Shown: piece by piece, positions 8,236 through 17,713 of the stretch | Layout of the letters: the number at the start of each line of letters is the position of its first letter | How positions within the stretch are numbered: the first letter of the stretch is position 1 | Origin: Bacteroidales bacterium | GTDB lineage: Bacteria > Bacteroidota > Bacteroidia > Bacteroidales > UBA7960 | DNA: 63,161 bases | Direction of reading: 5' to 3' | Assembly: GCA_003560165.1 (NCBI GenBank) | Contig: PWJC01000052.1 | Coordinates: forward strand, 1-63,161 | Notes under the pieces: generated by a model | The model's input: only the letters and a program-made list of their open reading frames with translations | The model's database searches: none | Told to the model about the DNA's origin: nothing | Translations under genes and position numbers: made by a program

Positions 8236-9753
8236 ATGAATATCTACCTGCTGATCGTTGTTGCCTACTTTGCCTTTATCACCTTCATTTCCTTCTTTAC
8301 AAAAAAGGTAGCCGGACGCTCTGCCGCCGATTACCTGGTGGCCGGACGCAACCTGGGCATCGTTGCCTGTGCCGTGGTGGTGGCTTCCGAATGGCTTGGG
8401 GGGATGAGTACCATCGGGGTGAGCGAGAAAGCCTTTGAGACCGGGACCATGCAACCCATTTTGTACAATATCTCGACGGCACTGGGAATGATCATCATCG
8501 GCTTTACCGTTGCCCGCCATTACCGCGACAACAATGTGCATACCGTCAGCGAGATGCTGGAAAACCTCTTTGGCCGCAGGGCCAGGGCGGTTTCGGCCAT
8601 TGCGTTCCTGTTCGCCTACATTACCCTGGCCTTTGTACAGCTGCAAACATGCGCCAGCGTTATTGCCGCCATGTTCGAGTTCGGCCGCCTGGAATCCATC
8701 GTGATCTCTGCCATCCTCATCACCGGATATACTTATATCGGGGGCATGCACGCCCTGGCCATCACCGGCATCATCCACGTGGGGGTGATGTTTTTCGGGA
8801 TGGGGATGGCCACCATAATCGGCCTCAATGAGATCAACGGGCTGGGCTCCCTGCGAGGTATCCTGGTCGACCTGGGTTCGCCCGAAAACCTCTACAACCC
8901 ATTCAGTGGCGGATTGGAATATGCCTGGAGCCTGATCCTGGGGGGTGTGCTGGGCGGCATGGCCGGACAGGCCAGCATACAGCCCATCTTTGCCGCCCGT
9001 TCGGCTGCCATCGCCAAAAAATCGGCCATACTCTCCTCGCTGATCATCGCCCCCTTTGGCATCATGGTGGCCCTTTTGGGGCTGATCGTCAAAACAGGGC
9101 TGGTTTACGACATCACCGAAAGCGGGCCGCTGTTCGATGCGGCCATCGGCGAAGCCGGCGCCATTGATCCCAAACTGGTGCTGCCCACCCTGATGACCAC
9201 CCCCGAATTCATTCATCCCGTACTCGGAGGGATTGCACTGGCAGGCATACTGGCGGCCATTCTGTCGACCGTGGGCCCGGTAAACTTTGCCGTTGTGACC
9301 ATTGCAACCAAAGACATCTACCATGGTCTGATCAACAAAACAGCCATCGACAAAAAGATCATCAGCACGGCCCGCCGCCTGGTGATCATGGTGAACCTGG
9401 TCACCATTCCCCTGGCCTATTTCGGCACCGGGGCAATTCTCGACACTGCCTACATATCCTATGGGATCAGGGCCATCGGAGCCATCGTCATCATGCTGGG
9501 CATCTATCGGCGCGGATGGATCAGGGTGGAAGGTGTCAGGCTGGCCTTTATCGGAGGCACCATTGCCGTGGTGGGCAACATCTTAGCCAGAAACCTCGGG
9601 CTGCCGGTGATCGAAAACACCTACATGGCCATCGGGGCTGCTGTTATATTTATAATTATTGGTAATATTGTGGGAAAACGGAAGCCCAGGGAACTGCCTT
9701 CGGAAATGAAACTTCCGTCCGAAATGAAGGATGCAGACAAAAAGGGGAATTAA
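8236..9753 (+). CDS. Sodium:solute symporter (SSS/SLC5 family)
   Basis: 505 residues with about 13 predicted membrane segments and the SSS hallmarks: a first helix, then SAADYLVAGRNLG, the discontinuous first core helix region SEWLGGMSTIGVSEKAFETG, and GGMHALAITGIIHVGVM. Members import small organic solutes with sodium across the inner membrane. The downstream CoA-transferase and 2-oxoacid:ferredoxin oxidoreductase suggest a carboxylate or 2-oxoacid substrate, but this is inference from context. The hydrophilic C-terminal tail holds a direct repeat of LPSEMK. It is the first gene of a four-gene operon; the next gene starts 36 bases on. Confidence 0.88.
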   Translation: MNIYLLIVVAYFAFITFISFFTKKVAGRSAADYLVAGRNLGIVACAVVVASEWLGGMSTIGVSEKAFETGTMQPILYNISTALGMIIIGFTVARHYRDNNVHTVSEMLENLFGRRARAVSAIAFLFAYITLAFVQLQTCASVIAAMFEFGRLESIVISAILITGYTYIGGMHALAITGIIHVGVMFFGMGMATIIGLNEINGLGSLRGILVDLGSPENLYNPFSGGLEYAWSLILGGVLGGMAGQASIQPIFAARSAAIAKKSAILSSLIIAPFGIMVALLGLIVKTGLVYDITESGPLFDAAIGEAGAIDPKLVLPTLMTTPEFIHPVLGGIALAGILAAILSTVGPVNFAVVTIATKDIYHGLINKTAIDKKIISTARRLVIMVNLVTIPLAYFGTGAILDTAYISYGIRAIGAIVIMLGIYRRGWIRVEGVRLAFIGGTIAVVGNILARNLGLPVIENTYMAIGAAVIFIIIGNIVGKRKPRELPSEMKLPSEMKDADKKGN

Positions 9754-9789
9754 TCAACTGCCGGATAGAACAAAAAAACACCCTGAAAT

Positions 9790-11052
9790 ATGACGGAACA
9801 AAACATGGAGGACATTCGTGACAAGCCCCTGGCAGGGATCAGGGTGCTGGAGCTGGCCAGTGTGCTGGCAGGCCCCAGCGTGGGCATGTTCTTCGCAGAA
9901 CTTGGAGCTACCGTACTCAAGGTAGAGAACGGATCGACCGATGGGGATGTTACCCGGAAGTGGAAGCTGGCGGCAGAACCTGCCGGCAGCGATATTTCGG
10001 CCTATTTTTCCTGTGTCAACTGGGGCAAATTGTCCTTTGCCGTTAATCTGTGCGAGGCCAAAGGCCTGGAACTTGTTTACCGCCTGGCCCGGCAGAGCGA
10101 TATCGTGCTGGTGAGCTACAAACCAGGGGACGCCGAAAAGCTGAAGGTTGACTATCCCACACTCCGGGCCCACAATGCCCGGCTGATCTACGCGCACATC
10201 ACCGGTTACGGACTGCACAATCCGCGGGCGGGCTTCGACGCCATCATCCAGGCAGAAAGCGGGTTTACCTATATGAACGGCGATCCATCAGGCCCCCCGA
10301 CCAAGATGCCGGTGGCCCTGATGGACGTTCTGGCTGCTCACCACCTGAAGGAGGCCATACTGCTGGCCCTGTTGCAGCGCGAACGCACCTCCAGGGGGCA
10401 ATACATCGAAGCCTCACTGCTTCGCGCCGGGCTGGCTTCGCTGGCCAACCAGGCAACCAACTGGCTGGTGGGGGGGAGCATACCCGGGCGAATGGGTTCC
10501 GACCACCCCAATATTGTGCCCTATGGCACCATTTACGACACCAGCGATAAAAAGGGCATCGTGGTCGCCGCCGGCACCGACAAACAATTCAGGGAGCTGG
10601 TAACCGCATTGGGGCGTCCCGCCCTGGCAACCGACCCCAGGTACGCCAAAAACCAGGACAGGGTAAAGAACAAGGCCGGGATCAACGCCATACTTCAGGA
10701 CCTCATAGGGCAGTATGGCAGGGAGGAGGTCTTGCAGCTGCTGTGGAGCAAACGCATTCCGGCAGGGGGTGTTTTCAATATGAAGGAGGTATTTGAGGTA
10801 CCTGAATCCCGTGAGATGCTGCTCGATGGCCGGTGCGCCGATGGCACAGCCATCAGGGGAGTAAGGTCCATTGCCTTCAGCACCGGAGAGCAGTGGGGCG
10901 GCAGCGGGCTTGCCCCCCCGCCCCACTATGGAGAACACACCCGGATGGTGCTGTCCGACTGGCTGGAGCTGCCCGACAAAGACATCGACGCCTTAATCAA
11001 ACAACAGGTGGTATATGCAAGAAAAAACACTTCAAGACCTGGTCCTCACTGA
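9790..11052 (+). CDS. CaiB/BaiF family (class III) CoA-transferase
   Basis: 420 residues. Class III enzymes move CoA between acyl donors and a carboxylic acid through an aspartyl intermediate. Visible features are GIRVLELASVLAGPSVG and FFAELGATVLKVE at the N-terminus, GFDAIIQAESGFTYMNG and the nucleophile region MPVALMDVLAAHH (Asp179 is the expected catalytic residue). The gene overlaps the next one by 38 bases, so the two are translated together. Placed between a solute symporter and a 2-oxoacid oxidoreductase, it probably activates or recycles an organic acid in the same catabolic route. The substrate cannot be named. Confidence 0.87.
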   Translation: MTEQNMEDIRDKPLAGIRVLELASVLAGPSVGMFFAELGATVLKVENGSTDGDVTRKWKLAAEPAGSDISAYFSCVNWGKLSFAVNLCEAKGLELVYRLARQSDIVLVSYKPGDAEKLKVDYPTLRAHNARLIYAHITGYGLHNPRAGFDAIIQAESGFTYMNGDPSGPPTKMPVALMDVLAAHHLKEAILLALLQRERTSRGQYIEASLLRAGLASLANQATNWLVGGSIPGRMGSDHPNIVPYGTIYDTSDKKGIVVAAGTDKQFRELVTALGRPALATDPRYAKNQDRVKNKAGINAILQDLIGQYGREEVLQLLWSKRIPAGGVFNMKEVFEVPESREMLLDGRCADGTAIRGVRSIAFSTGEQWGGSGLAPPPHYGEHTRMVLSDWLELPDKDIDALIKQQVVYARKNTSRPGPH

Positions 11053-12136
11053 CGGTTCCAGGCTGATCATCGAATCGCTGGCGCGTTCGGGGGCCGATGC
11101 CTTTATCTGCTATCCCATTACCCCGGCAAATCTTTTGTATCTCTACGGCAGCCAGCGCATGGAACTGATGCTGGCCGCACCCGACGAGATCACCACCCTG
11201 CAGTGGATGACGGGTCTGGCCGCCACCGGGAAACTGCCGGTCACGGCCACTTCCTTTCCCGGTTTTGCCCTAATGCTCGAATCCATCAACATGGCCTATA
11301 TGATGGAATTGCCCATGGTGATTGTATTGGTACAACGGCTCGGGCCGGCCACCGGAACAGCCACCTGCGGGGCCCAGGGCGACCTCCTCCTGCTGAGGGG
11401 TATGATATCGGGGGGGCATCCGGTACCCGTACTGGCCACGTCAAGCTTCAACGACTGCTGGACCCTGTCTGCCCGGGCAAGCGAGATCGCCGTGAGGCTC
11501 CGGACACCGGTGGTGCTGCTCACCTCGAAGGAGGAGGTCATGACACAGAAAAGCTTCGGGCTGTCTTCACTGGAAGAAATCAAGCCGGTTTCCCGTCCGC
11601 TCTACGACAAGGATGATCCTTACCAGTCATACAAAGCCGGACCAAAGGGAGTGCCTGATTTTTTGCCGGTGTCCCAAAACGTCCACCAGGTAAGGCTGAA
11701 TGCCTCCACCCACGATCAGCAGGGCAATCTTCAGCACTCCAGCGAAGAGGCCCTGTCGAACACCCGCAGGCTGGAGCACAAAGTGGTGCAACAGATGAAA
11801 GATTACCTGTTTTACGAACTCGACTCCCAGGACGGGGCAAACTCCCTGGTGCTTGCCTGCGGCATTACCGCAGCGGCCGCCAGGGAAGCGGTCGGCATGA
11901 TGCGCCGCGACGGGCACAGGGTTTCCCTGCTGGTACCCAAAACCCTGTTGCCGGTTCCTCAAACCTATCTTGAGATCATCGGCCTTTACTCCAGGGTAGT
12001 GATTGCAGAAGAAACCATGAACAATCAGTTGGGAGAGCTGCTTTTCGGCAGCAGCCGCCCCGCACACATCCGCTTTGCCGGAGGGCTGGGGAAGATGATC
12101 TCACCCCGGGAAATCATCAGGGAGGTAATGTCATGA
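11015..12136 (+). CDS. 2-oxoacid:ferredoxin oxidoreductase, alpha subunit
   Basis: 373 residues. It matches the alpha chain of ferredoxin-dependent 2-oxoacid oxidoreductases (VorB/KorA type), which oxidatively decarboxylate a 2-oxoacid to acyl-CoA with reduced ferredoxin. The N-terminal pyrimidine-binding domain is visible in ARSGADAFICYPITPANLL, FPGFALMLESINMAYMMELP and RLGPATGTATCGAQGD; the C-terminal third carries the domain II fold (NSLVLACGITAAAAREAV). The start ATG lies inside the end of the CoA-transferase gene, and the end overlaps the next start by 4 bases (ATGA), so the operon is tightly coupled. Confidence 0.88.
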   Translation: MQEKTLQDLVLTDGSRLIIESLARSGADAFICYPITPANLLYLYGSQRMELMLAAPDEITTLQWMTGLAATGKLPVTATSFPGFALMLESINMAYMMELPMVIVLVQRLGPATGTATCGAQGDLLLLRGMISGGHPVPVLATSSFNDCWTLSARASEIAVRLRTPVVLLTSKEEVMTQKSFGLSSLEEIKPVSRPLYDKDDPYQSYKAGPKGVPDFLPVSQNVHQVRLNASTHDQQGNLQHSSEEALSNTRRLEHKVVQQMKDYLFYELDSQDGANSLVLACGITAAAAREAVGMMRRDGHRVSLLVPKTLLPVPQTYLEIIGLYSRVVIAEETMNNQLGELLFGSSRPAHIRFAGGLGKMISPREIIREVMS

Positions 12137-13401
12137 CCAGACCAATGCTCAAAACAATGCCACTGCCCTATTGCAAGGGATGCGGGCACGACCTGATCGC
12201 CAAACACAGTGCCGCGGCGCTGGAGAAGCTGGGGTTCTACCCCCTTGATGTGATCCTGGTAACCGATATCGGTTGCCATGGCATCATCGACAAATGCATG
12301 AATACCCATACAGTACACGGGCTGCACGGGCGCTCCGGGGCCCTGGGAGCCGGCATCTCCTTCGGCCTGCAGGCTCCGGGGAAGAAAGTAGTGGTATTCA
12401 TAGGCGACGGGGGTGCCACCATCGGGCTGCAGCATATCATGGAGGCTGCCAGGCTGAACCTGGACATGAGTGTGGTGGTGCACAACAACATGTTGTACGG
12501 AATGACCGGTGGACAAACCAGTGGGCTCACCCCCCAGGGTTTCCGTACCACCACCTCCTTCGAAGGCAACCCCTATGCGGGCTATGACATCTGCAAGATG
12601 AGCCACACAGCCGGGGCCACATACGTGGCCAGGGTGCTGGGGATCGGCGACATCAGCGGCGACTTGGCCAAAGTCTTTGGCCAGAAAGGGTTTTCACTGA
12701 TCGAGGTCATGGAAATATGCCCCAGTTACGGAGTCAAACTGAATCCCGGCCGGAAACTGGCCGAGGTGGTGAAAAGTGCCGGCAGGGAAACCGGGGTATG
12801 GACCGGTTCCAGGGAGGATTTTTCGCACCGCCAGGGCAAAAAATCCGGCGACCTGCTGTCGGAGGTCTCGGGTATCGCCAAAGGATCGGAGCACCGGCTG
12901 AAAAACCCGCTTTCGATTGTGATCAGCGGATCGGCCGGAGAGGGCGTGCAGCTTGCGGCAACCCTCCTGGCCAAAGCTTCCATCAGCTCCGGCCTGCAGG
13001 TGACACAGAAGGGAAGTTACCCGGTTACGGTGGGTGTGGGATTTTCCACGGCTGAGCTGAACCTGTCGCCCGGGCCCATCCATTTTCACGGCATCGACAC
13101 GCCCGATCTGGCCATTATCACCTCCGAAGACGGTCTGAACCACAACCGCAAGCGCATCATGGCCATGCAGCAGGGCAGCCTGCTGATCGATTCGGGCCTC
13201 GCTGTCCCCGAAACCTCAGCGCGGGTGATCCGTCGCGATTTCCGCAGCGTGGGCGCGAGAAACGCCGCCATTTGTGCTGTTCTTTATTTCGCCCGACAGT
13301 TTGGAGTTCTCACCGAAGAAATCCTTTTGCACATCATGGAGCAGGAAGGCAAGGCCGCCAAGCTGCCCATTGAAAAAATCCGCCAGGTAATTGAAAGCTG
13401 A
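12133..13401 (+). CDS. 2-oxoacid:ferredoxin oxidoreductase, fused beta-gamma subunits
   Basis: 422 residues in two parts. Residues 1 to about 245 form the thiamine-diphosphate beta chain: Cys14 and Cys17 in YCKGCGH, Cys48 and Cys196 are the likely iron-sulfur ligands, and the ThDP motif runs from GDGG (91-94) to NN (118-119). Residues about 258-422 are the gamma domain: IVISGSAGEGVQLAATLLAKA, then VTQKGSYPVTVGVGFSTAE. No separate delta (polyferredoxin) gene is present, so electrons must leave to a free ferredoxin. The partner alpha chain overlaps it by 4 bases. Which 2-oxoacid is used (branched-chain, 2-oxoglutarate or other) is not visible. Confidence 0.88.
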   Translation: MTRPMLKTMPLPYCKGCGHDLIAKHSAAALEKLGFYPLDVILVTDIGCHGIIDKCMNTHTVHGLHGRSGALGAGISFGLQAPGKKVVVFIGDGGATIGLQHIMEAARLNLDMSVVVHNNMLYGMTGGQTSGLTPQGFRTTTSFEGNPYAGYDICKMSHTAGATYVARVLGIGDISGDLAKVFGQKGFSLIEVMEICPSYGVKLNPGRKLAEVVKSAGRETGVWTGSREDFSHRQGKKSGDLLSEVSGIAKGSEHRLKNPLSIVISGSAGEGVQLAATLLAKASISSGLQVTQKGSYPVTVGVGFSTAELNLSPGPIHFHGIDTPDLAIITSEDGLNHNRKRIMAMQQGSLLIDSGLAVPETSARVIRRDFRSVGARNAAICAVLYFARQFGVLTEEILLHIMEQEGKAAKLPIEKIRQVIES

Positions 13402-13428
13402 TTGGCTGGCAATGCGACCCGCCCCCCA

Positions 13429-14325
13429 TCATGGGGCAACCCTTCCCTTGTCGAGCAGGATGCGCAGATCGTCCATCTCCTTTGATTTGAGGCGATCGCC
13501 GCCTCTCTGGTAAGCAACGGCCAGGTTGGCAAGCATGCGCATGATGATGTCGGTGTTGGTGCAGGGGACAAAATAGTCAGGCAGGGGCTCCAGCTTCAGC
13601 TTTGCCAGAAAAACGTTGATCTCCCTTGTCGAGAATACCCCACCCCCGCTAAAGGCATTGATGTAAAACAGGGCAACTTCACCTTCTGCACGACTGCTGC
13701 CGGGGTCAGAGGCCCTGCCCATATAGGCCAGCACAAAATGCTCCGGCAAGTTGATGCCGGCAACGGGCAGCTCCAGGCTTCGGGCCACCAGCATGTAAAT
13801 GATGCCTATGCTCAAGGGGTTGCCTTTTCGGGTTTCCAGCACCCGGTTCAGCAACGAATTGCCGGGGTCGTGATAATCTTCGATGTTTCCCTGAAAACCA
13901 TGCTGGCCATAAAATACATGGTTAAACACCTTGATCTGCTCCAAAGCGGTAAGGTTCTGGTTCAGTTCCAGCCACACATCCCTGCGGATCCGGTTGATCG
14001 CGTCCCGGGCAAATTGCGCATCGGCCAATGGTTGGTGGTATTGTGTGAGCAGCAGCCAGGCCTCCAGCAAACCCTGCCCCCCATGCTGAACCCATTGGCC
14101 CAGGTTTGCGGCCAGCATATCGTAACGGATATCCCGGAGGATGCGTTCCAGGCGATCGCGCAGGAGCCCGCTGGATTGCTCCATCAGGGCCTCTTCCAGA
14201 AAGGGTACGGCCATACCCGACAACTGCCTGAATTTCAAAGAAACCTCCCTGAACACTTCCGGGCTGGGATCGTCGGCCAGACTTAGCAGGGCCTTTATCT
14301 CGCGTTGGCTTGTTCCGGTTTGCAT
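13429..14325 (-). CDS. Transglutaminase-like (SirB1-type) protein
   Basis: 298 residues, predicted cytosolic with no signal peptide. The N-terminal half is helical; the core motif is HDPGNSLLNRVLETRKGNPLSIGIIYMLVARSLELPVAGINLPEHFVLAY, read in parts around residues 150-205, which is the transglutaminase-like/SirB1 pattern. In SirB1 relatives the usual catalytic Cys is often lost; here no Cys is seen at the start of the active-site helix (GNPLSIG), so the protein is probably not a classical transglutaminase or protease. The C-terminal part resembles a tetratricopeptide tail (LAVAYQRGGDRLKSKEM). It is convergent with the oxidoreductase operon and follows the nucleoside phosphorylase gene by 57 bases. 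Confidence 0.75.
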   Translation of the reverse strand: MQTGTSQREIKALLSLADDPSPEVFREVSLKFRQLSGMAVPFLEEALMEQSSGLLRDRLERILRDIRYDMLAANLGQWVQHGGQGLLEAWLLLTQYHQPLADAQFARDAINRIRRDVWLELNQNLTALEQIKVFNHVFYGQHGFQGNIEDYHDPGNSLLNRVLETRKGNPLSIGIIYMLVARSLELPVAGINLPEHFVLAYMGRASDPGSSRAEGEVALFYINAFSGGGVFSTREINVFLAKLKLEPLPDYFVPCTNTDIIMRMLANLAVAYQRGGDRLKSKEMDDLRILLDKGRVAP

Positions 14326-14381
14326 CAGATGGCTTTGGTTCAGTGGTGTAGGATCGTGACGACCTGTCCCGGGGCCGATCC

Positions 14382-15269
14382 TCAGTGCCGGGCAGCGGCC
14401 GCCACAATGCGCTCAAGTACAAGGCGGATCATATCGGCCACCGGGGTCTTGTAATCTTTGCTGTATTCTTTCCGGACACGGTTGGCAATGATAGCGCAAA
14501 CCGTGAGGGCTTGGTGCCCCAGGATCCGGGCCAGTGCATACAGGGCGGAGGTCTCCATCTCGAAATTGGTAATGCGGTGCCCCCCGAATTCGAAGTTCTC
14601 AATGGCCTGGTTCAGCGAGGGGAAAGCCAGGGGAATGCGCAACTCCCTTCCCTGGGGGCCGAAAAACCCATTGGCCGTAGCCGTAATACCCTGGGCCAGC
14701 CCCCCGGCCAATTGCTTCATCAGGCGTTCGGAAGCTCCGACAATATATGGGTATGGCAAACGGGCATCCCATCCGGTATGGGCCGCAAAGGCAGCCTCCA
14801 TATCGGTTTCTGTGAGTGCTGCATCGTGACTGTAAAAATGAAGCAATCCGTCAAAACCCAGTCCGTAGCGGGATGCCACAAAGCTGTCTACAGCAATGTC
14901 GGGCTGGAGCGCCCCGGAGGTACCCAGGCGGATGATATCCAGAGAAGTGTGTTTTTCCTTGTCGACGCGGCTCCCCAGGTCGATATTGACCAGGGCATCC
15001 AGTTCATTGAGTACGATGTCGATGTTGTCGGTACCGATCCCGGTAGACATGACGGTGATCCGGTGGTTGTCAAAAACTCCGGTATGGGTAAGGAATTCGC
15101 GATTCTGTACGCGGACTTCCACCTTGCTGAAGTGCTTCGATACCTCGGCCACCCGTTGCTGATCGCCTACCAGGATAACCGTACCGGCCACCTGCCCCGG
15201 CTGCAGTTTCAGGTGATAGATGCTGCCGTCAGGGTTGACGATCAATTCCGATTCCATGTATTTCCGCAT
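14382..15269 (-). CDS. Nucleoside phosphorylase (uridine phosphorylase-like)
   Basis: About 295 residues. It cleaves a nucleoside with phosphate to base and ribose-1-phosphate in pyrimidine or purine salvage. Visible motifs are GTVILVGDQQRVAEVSKHF, VMSTGIGTDNIDIVLNEL, IIRLGTSGALQPDI and, near the end, ITNFEMETSALYALARILG, typical of the PNP/UDP family. The start is set at MRKYMESELIVN because a -7 promoter box lies at 15304-15311, which would overlap the 5' end of the longer frame (15302). Substrate preference (uridine or other) is not certain. Confidence 0.85.
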   Translation of the reverse strand: MRKYMESELIVNPDGSIYHLKLQPGQVAGTVILVGDQQRVAEVSKHFSKVEVRVQNREFLTHTGVFDNHRITVMSTGIGTDNIDIVLNELDALVNIDLGSRVDKEKHTSLDIIRLGTSGALQPDIAVDSFVASRYGLGFDGLLHFYSHDAALTETDMEAAFAAHTGWDARLPYPYIVGASERLMKQLAGGLAQGITATANGFFGPQGRELRIPLAFPSLNQAIENFEFGGHRITNFEMETSALYALARILGHQALTVCAIIANRVRKEYSKDYKTPVADMIRLVLERIVAAAARH

Positions 15270-15303
15270 GTATGACTGTCGTTTGATCAGTGACGTAAAC
15301 AAA

Positions 15304-15311
15304 CAAAAATA
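15304..15311 (-). promoter_or_regulatory. -7 box for the nucleoside phosphorylase gene
   Basis: CAAAAATA on plus reads TATTTTTG on minus, an exact TAnnTTTG match. It rules out the upstream start at 15302 and supports the start at 15269 with a leader of about 30 bases. Confidence 0.5.
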
Positions 15312-15360
15312 TCAATAATTAAAATAATTACCTAATGCCGGGCTAATCGGCCATAATCAT

Positions 15361-15368
15361 TAATTTTG
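15361..15368 (+). promoter_or_regulatory. -7 box for cinA
   Basis: TAATTTTG matches TAnnTTTG exactly. It overlaps a possible TTG start at 15366, so the real cinA start should be the ATG at 15381, giving a very short leader (under about 10 bases). It forms a divergent pair with the box at 15304-15311. Confidence 0.5.
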
Positions 15369-15380
15369 AATAAAAAAAAG

Positions 15381-16658
15381 ATGGAGGCCCACATCATTTC
15401 GATTGGCGAAGAATTGCTTCTTGGGAAAACCGTCAATACCAATGCCGCATGGATCGCATCACAGCTCGACCAGCGCGGCATCGCCACCAGGGCCATCACA
15501 TCCGTTGCCGATTCTCATGAAGAAATTCTGCGCTGCGTGGACCAGGCCGCCTCCGGGGCCGGGCTCATCCTGATCACAGGCGGGCTGGGCCCCACCCGCG
15601 ACGACGTGACCAGGCACGCCCTCTGTGAATACTTCGGATCGTCATTGCATATCGACCATCAGGTTCTTGAAGACATCCGGCTTTTCCTTAAAAAACGCGG
15701 AAGGCAGCTCCGTGAACTTAACCACCGGCAGGCCCTGGTGCCCCGCGACGCAAAGGTGATCCGAAACCCCCATGGCACCGCCCCGGGGCTTTGGTTCACC
15801 AACCGGGGCAAGCATTTTATTGCCATGCCAGGGGTGCCCCACGAAATGAGCTGGATGATGCAACACAGGGTATTGCCCGATTTGAAAAGCCTGGTTCCGC
15901 AGCAAAGCATCCTGCACAAAACCTTGCTGACCCACGGCATAGGCGAATCGGACCTGTCGGAGAAGCTGAGCATTTGGGAGAGCGGGCTTCCGCCCGGGAT
16001 CAGGCTGGCCTATCTTCCCGACCTGGGCATTGTCAGGCTGCGTCTCACAGCCAGAGGGAAGGAAAGGGACCAACTCCTCAGGGAAATGGACGAACAGATC
16101 CGCAAGCTGGAAAAATGCATACCAGGGCAGATCTATGCTGTTGACCACCAGACCCTGGAAGGTGTGGCCGGAGAGCTGCTGGGGGGCCATGGGCATAGGC
16201 TGGCCGTTGCCGAGAGTTGCACAGGGGGCTACCTGGCGCACAGGATAACCGGCATTGCGGGCAGCTCTGCCTATTTCATTGGCGGGGTGGTAGCCTACGA
16301 TAACCGGGTAAAGCAAGACTTGCTCAATGTCTGCGCTGACAGGCTGAGAAGCAGTGGGGCTGTGAGTGGCGAAGTGGCCGAAGACATGGCCCTGGGAGTA
16401 GCAAAAAGACTGGGAGCTACCCACGCCATAGGCATAACCGGCATTGCAGGACCCGGTGGCGGAAACAGGGAAAAGCCAGTGGGCACCACTTGGATCGCCG
16501 TCTCGGGCAAAGCGGGGGTGACCTGCCGTAAATTCCTTTTCGCAGACAACAGGCAACGCAACATCGTAAGGGCCGCCAACTCAGCCCTGGCCATGCTGAT
16601 CGACTGCCTGAAAGAAGAGGCACAGAAAGGCTGTTTTTCAACCACCGGATCGGCTTGA
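15381..16658 (+). CDS. cinA: CinA family nicotinamide-nucleotide amidohydrolase
   Basis: 425 residues with both classical domains. The N-terminal MoaB/MocF-like domain (1 to about 170) starts with ISIGEELLLGKTVNTNAAWIA and contains GGLGPTRDDVTRHAL and AMPGVPHEM. The C-terminal amidase domain (about 260-415) contains AVAESCTGGYLAHRITGIAGSS and GITGIAGPGGG, with the serine of ESCTGG as the catalytic residue of the family. It deamidates NMN to NaMN in pyridine nucleotide recycling; the N-terminal domain is linked to ADP-ribose hydrolysis. It starts a plus-strand run with fbp and mfd (26 and 8 bases between genes). Confidence 0.93.
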   Translation: MEAHIISIGEELLLGKTVNTNAAWIASQLDQRGIATRAITSVADSHEEILRCVDQAASGAGLILITGGLGPTRDDVTRHALCEYFGSSLHIDHQVLEDIRLFLKKRGRQLRELNHRQALVPRDAKVIRNPHGTAPGLWFTNRGKHFIAMPGVPHEMSWMMQHRVLPDLKSLVPQQSILHKTLLTHGIGESDLSEKLSIWESGLPPGIRLAYLPDLGIVRLRLTARGKERDQLLREMDEQIRKLEKCIPGQIYAVDHQTLEGVAGELLGGHGHRLAVAESCTGGYLAHRITGIAGSSAYFIGGVVAYDNRVKQDLLNVCADRLRSSGAVSGEVAEDMALGVAKRLGATHAIGITGIAGPGGGNREKPVGTTWIAVSGKAGVTCRKFLFADNRQRNIVRAANSALAMLIDCLKEEAQKGCFSTTGSA

Positions 16659-16683
16659 TTGCTAAAACCCAACACAAAATACC

Positions 16684-17706
16684 ATGGTTCAACGAAAAAA
16701 GATCACCACCCTCACCGAATTCATCATCAAGCGGCAATCGGAGTATCCCCATGCCAAGGGGGCCATGACCCGGCTGCTCAACGACATTGCCACCGCAGCC
16801 AAGATTGTCAACCGCGAGATCAATGCCGCCGGACTGGTGGATATACTGGGCACCGTCGGCAAGGAGAACGTCCAGGGCGAGACCCAGAAAAAACTCGACG
16901 TGTTTGCCAATGAGATGTTTATCGGAGCTCTCAAGGGCGGGGGCGAATGCTGTGCCATCGCTTCGGAAGAGAACGAAAAGGTCATTTCTTTCAGCAGCGA
17001 CTTTGCAGAACTCGGAAAATACGTAGTAGCCATCGATCCCCTCGACGGCAGTTCAAACATCGAGGCAAACGTGTCGATCGGCACCATTTTCTCCATTTAC
17101 CGCAGGCTGTCGGAAACGGGAGGCGGCACCCAGGAAGACCTGCTCCAGCCCGGCATCCACCTTGCTGCCGCCGGCTATGTGATATACGGGTCTTCGACCA
17201 TGCTGGTTTACACCACCGGCAAAGGGGTCAATGGGTTTACCCTCGACCCCTCGGTCGGGATCTTCTGTTTGTCTCACCCCGACATGATGTTCCCCGAAAC
17301 GGCCAATATCTATTCGGTCAATGAGGGGAATTACATCCATTTTCCGCAAGGGGTAAAAAAGTACATCAAGTTTTGCCAGGAACACGACAGGGAAACTCTC
17401 AGGCCTTACACCTCCAGATATATCGGCTCGCTGGTGGCCGACTTCCACAGGAACCTCATCAAGGGGGGAATTTTTCTCTATCCCGGCACGACCAAAAACC
17501 CAAATGGCAAGCTTCGCCTGCTCTACGAATGCAACCCCATCGCCTATATTGCCGAGCAGGCGGGCGGGAAGGCCACAAACGGAGAACAGCGCATCCTCGA
17601 AGTACTACCCAGGACTCTGCACCAGCGCGCCCCCTTTTATGCAGGCCCCCGATGGATGGTAGACAAAGTGGAGTGGTATTTGAGAGAATTCCCCGATAAA
17701 ACCTGA
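16684..17706 (+). CDS. fbp: Fructose-1,6-bisphosphatase, class I
   Basis: 340 residues, normal for class I FBPase, which hydrolyses fructose-1,6-bisphosphate to fructose-6-phosphate in gluconeogenesis. The metal and phosphate site is intact: EENEK (near residue 96), then [27 protein letters not shown]. Further family signatures are [22 protein letters not shown] and [20 protein letters not shown]. It lies between cinA and mfd in a close run of genes with unrelated roles. Confidence 0.95.
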   Translation: MVQRKKITTLTEFIIKRQSEYPHAKGAMTRLLNDIATAAKIVNREINAAGLVDILGTVGKENVQGETQKKLDVFANEMFIGALKGGGECCAIASEENEKVISFSSDFAELGKYVVAIDPLDGSSNIEANVSIGTIFSIYRRLSETGGGTQEDLLQPGIHLAAAGYVIYGSSTMLVYTTGKGVNGFTLDPSVGIFCLSHPDMMFPETANIYSVNEGNYIHFPQGVKKYIKFCQEHDRETLRPYTSRYIGSLVADFHRNLIKGGIFLYPGTTKNPNGKLRLLYECNPIAYIAEQAGGKATNGEQRILEVLPRTLHQRAPFYAGPRWMVDKVEWYLREFPDKT

Positions 17707-17713
17707 CTCTGAT

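Noticed and set aside
13424..13436. CCCCAT-C-ATGGGG palindrome between the oxidoreductase gene and the transglutaminase-like gene
   Set aside because: Only 6 pairs with a one-base loop and no T-run; it partly overlaps coding sequence, so a terminator call is not supported.
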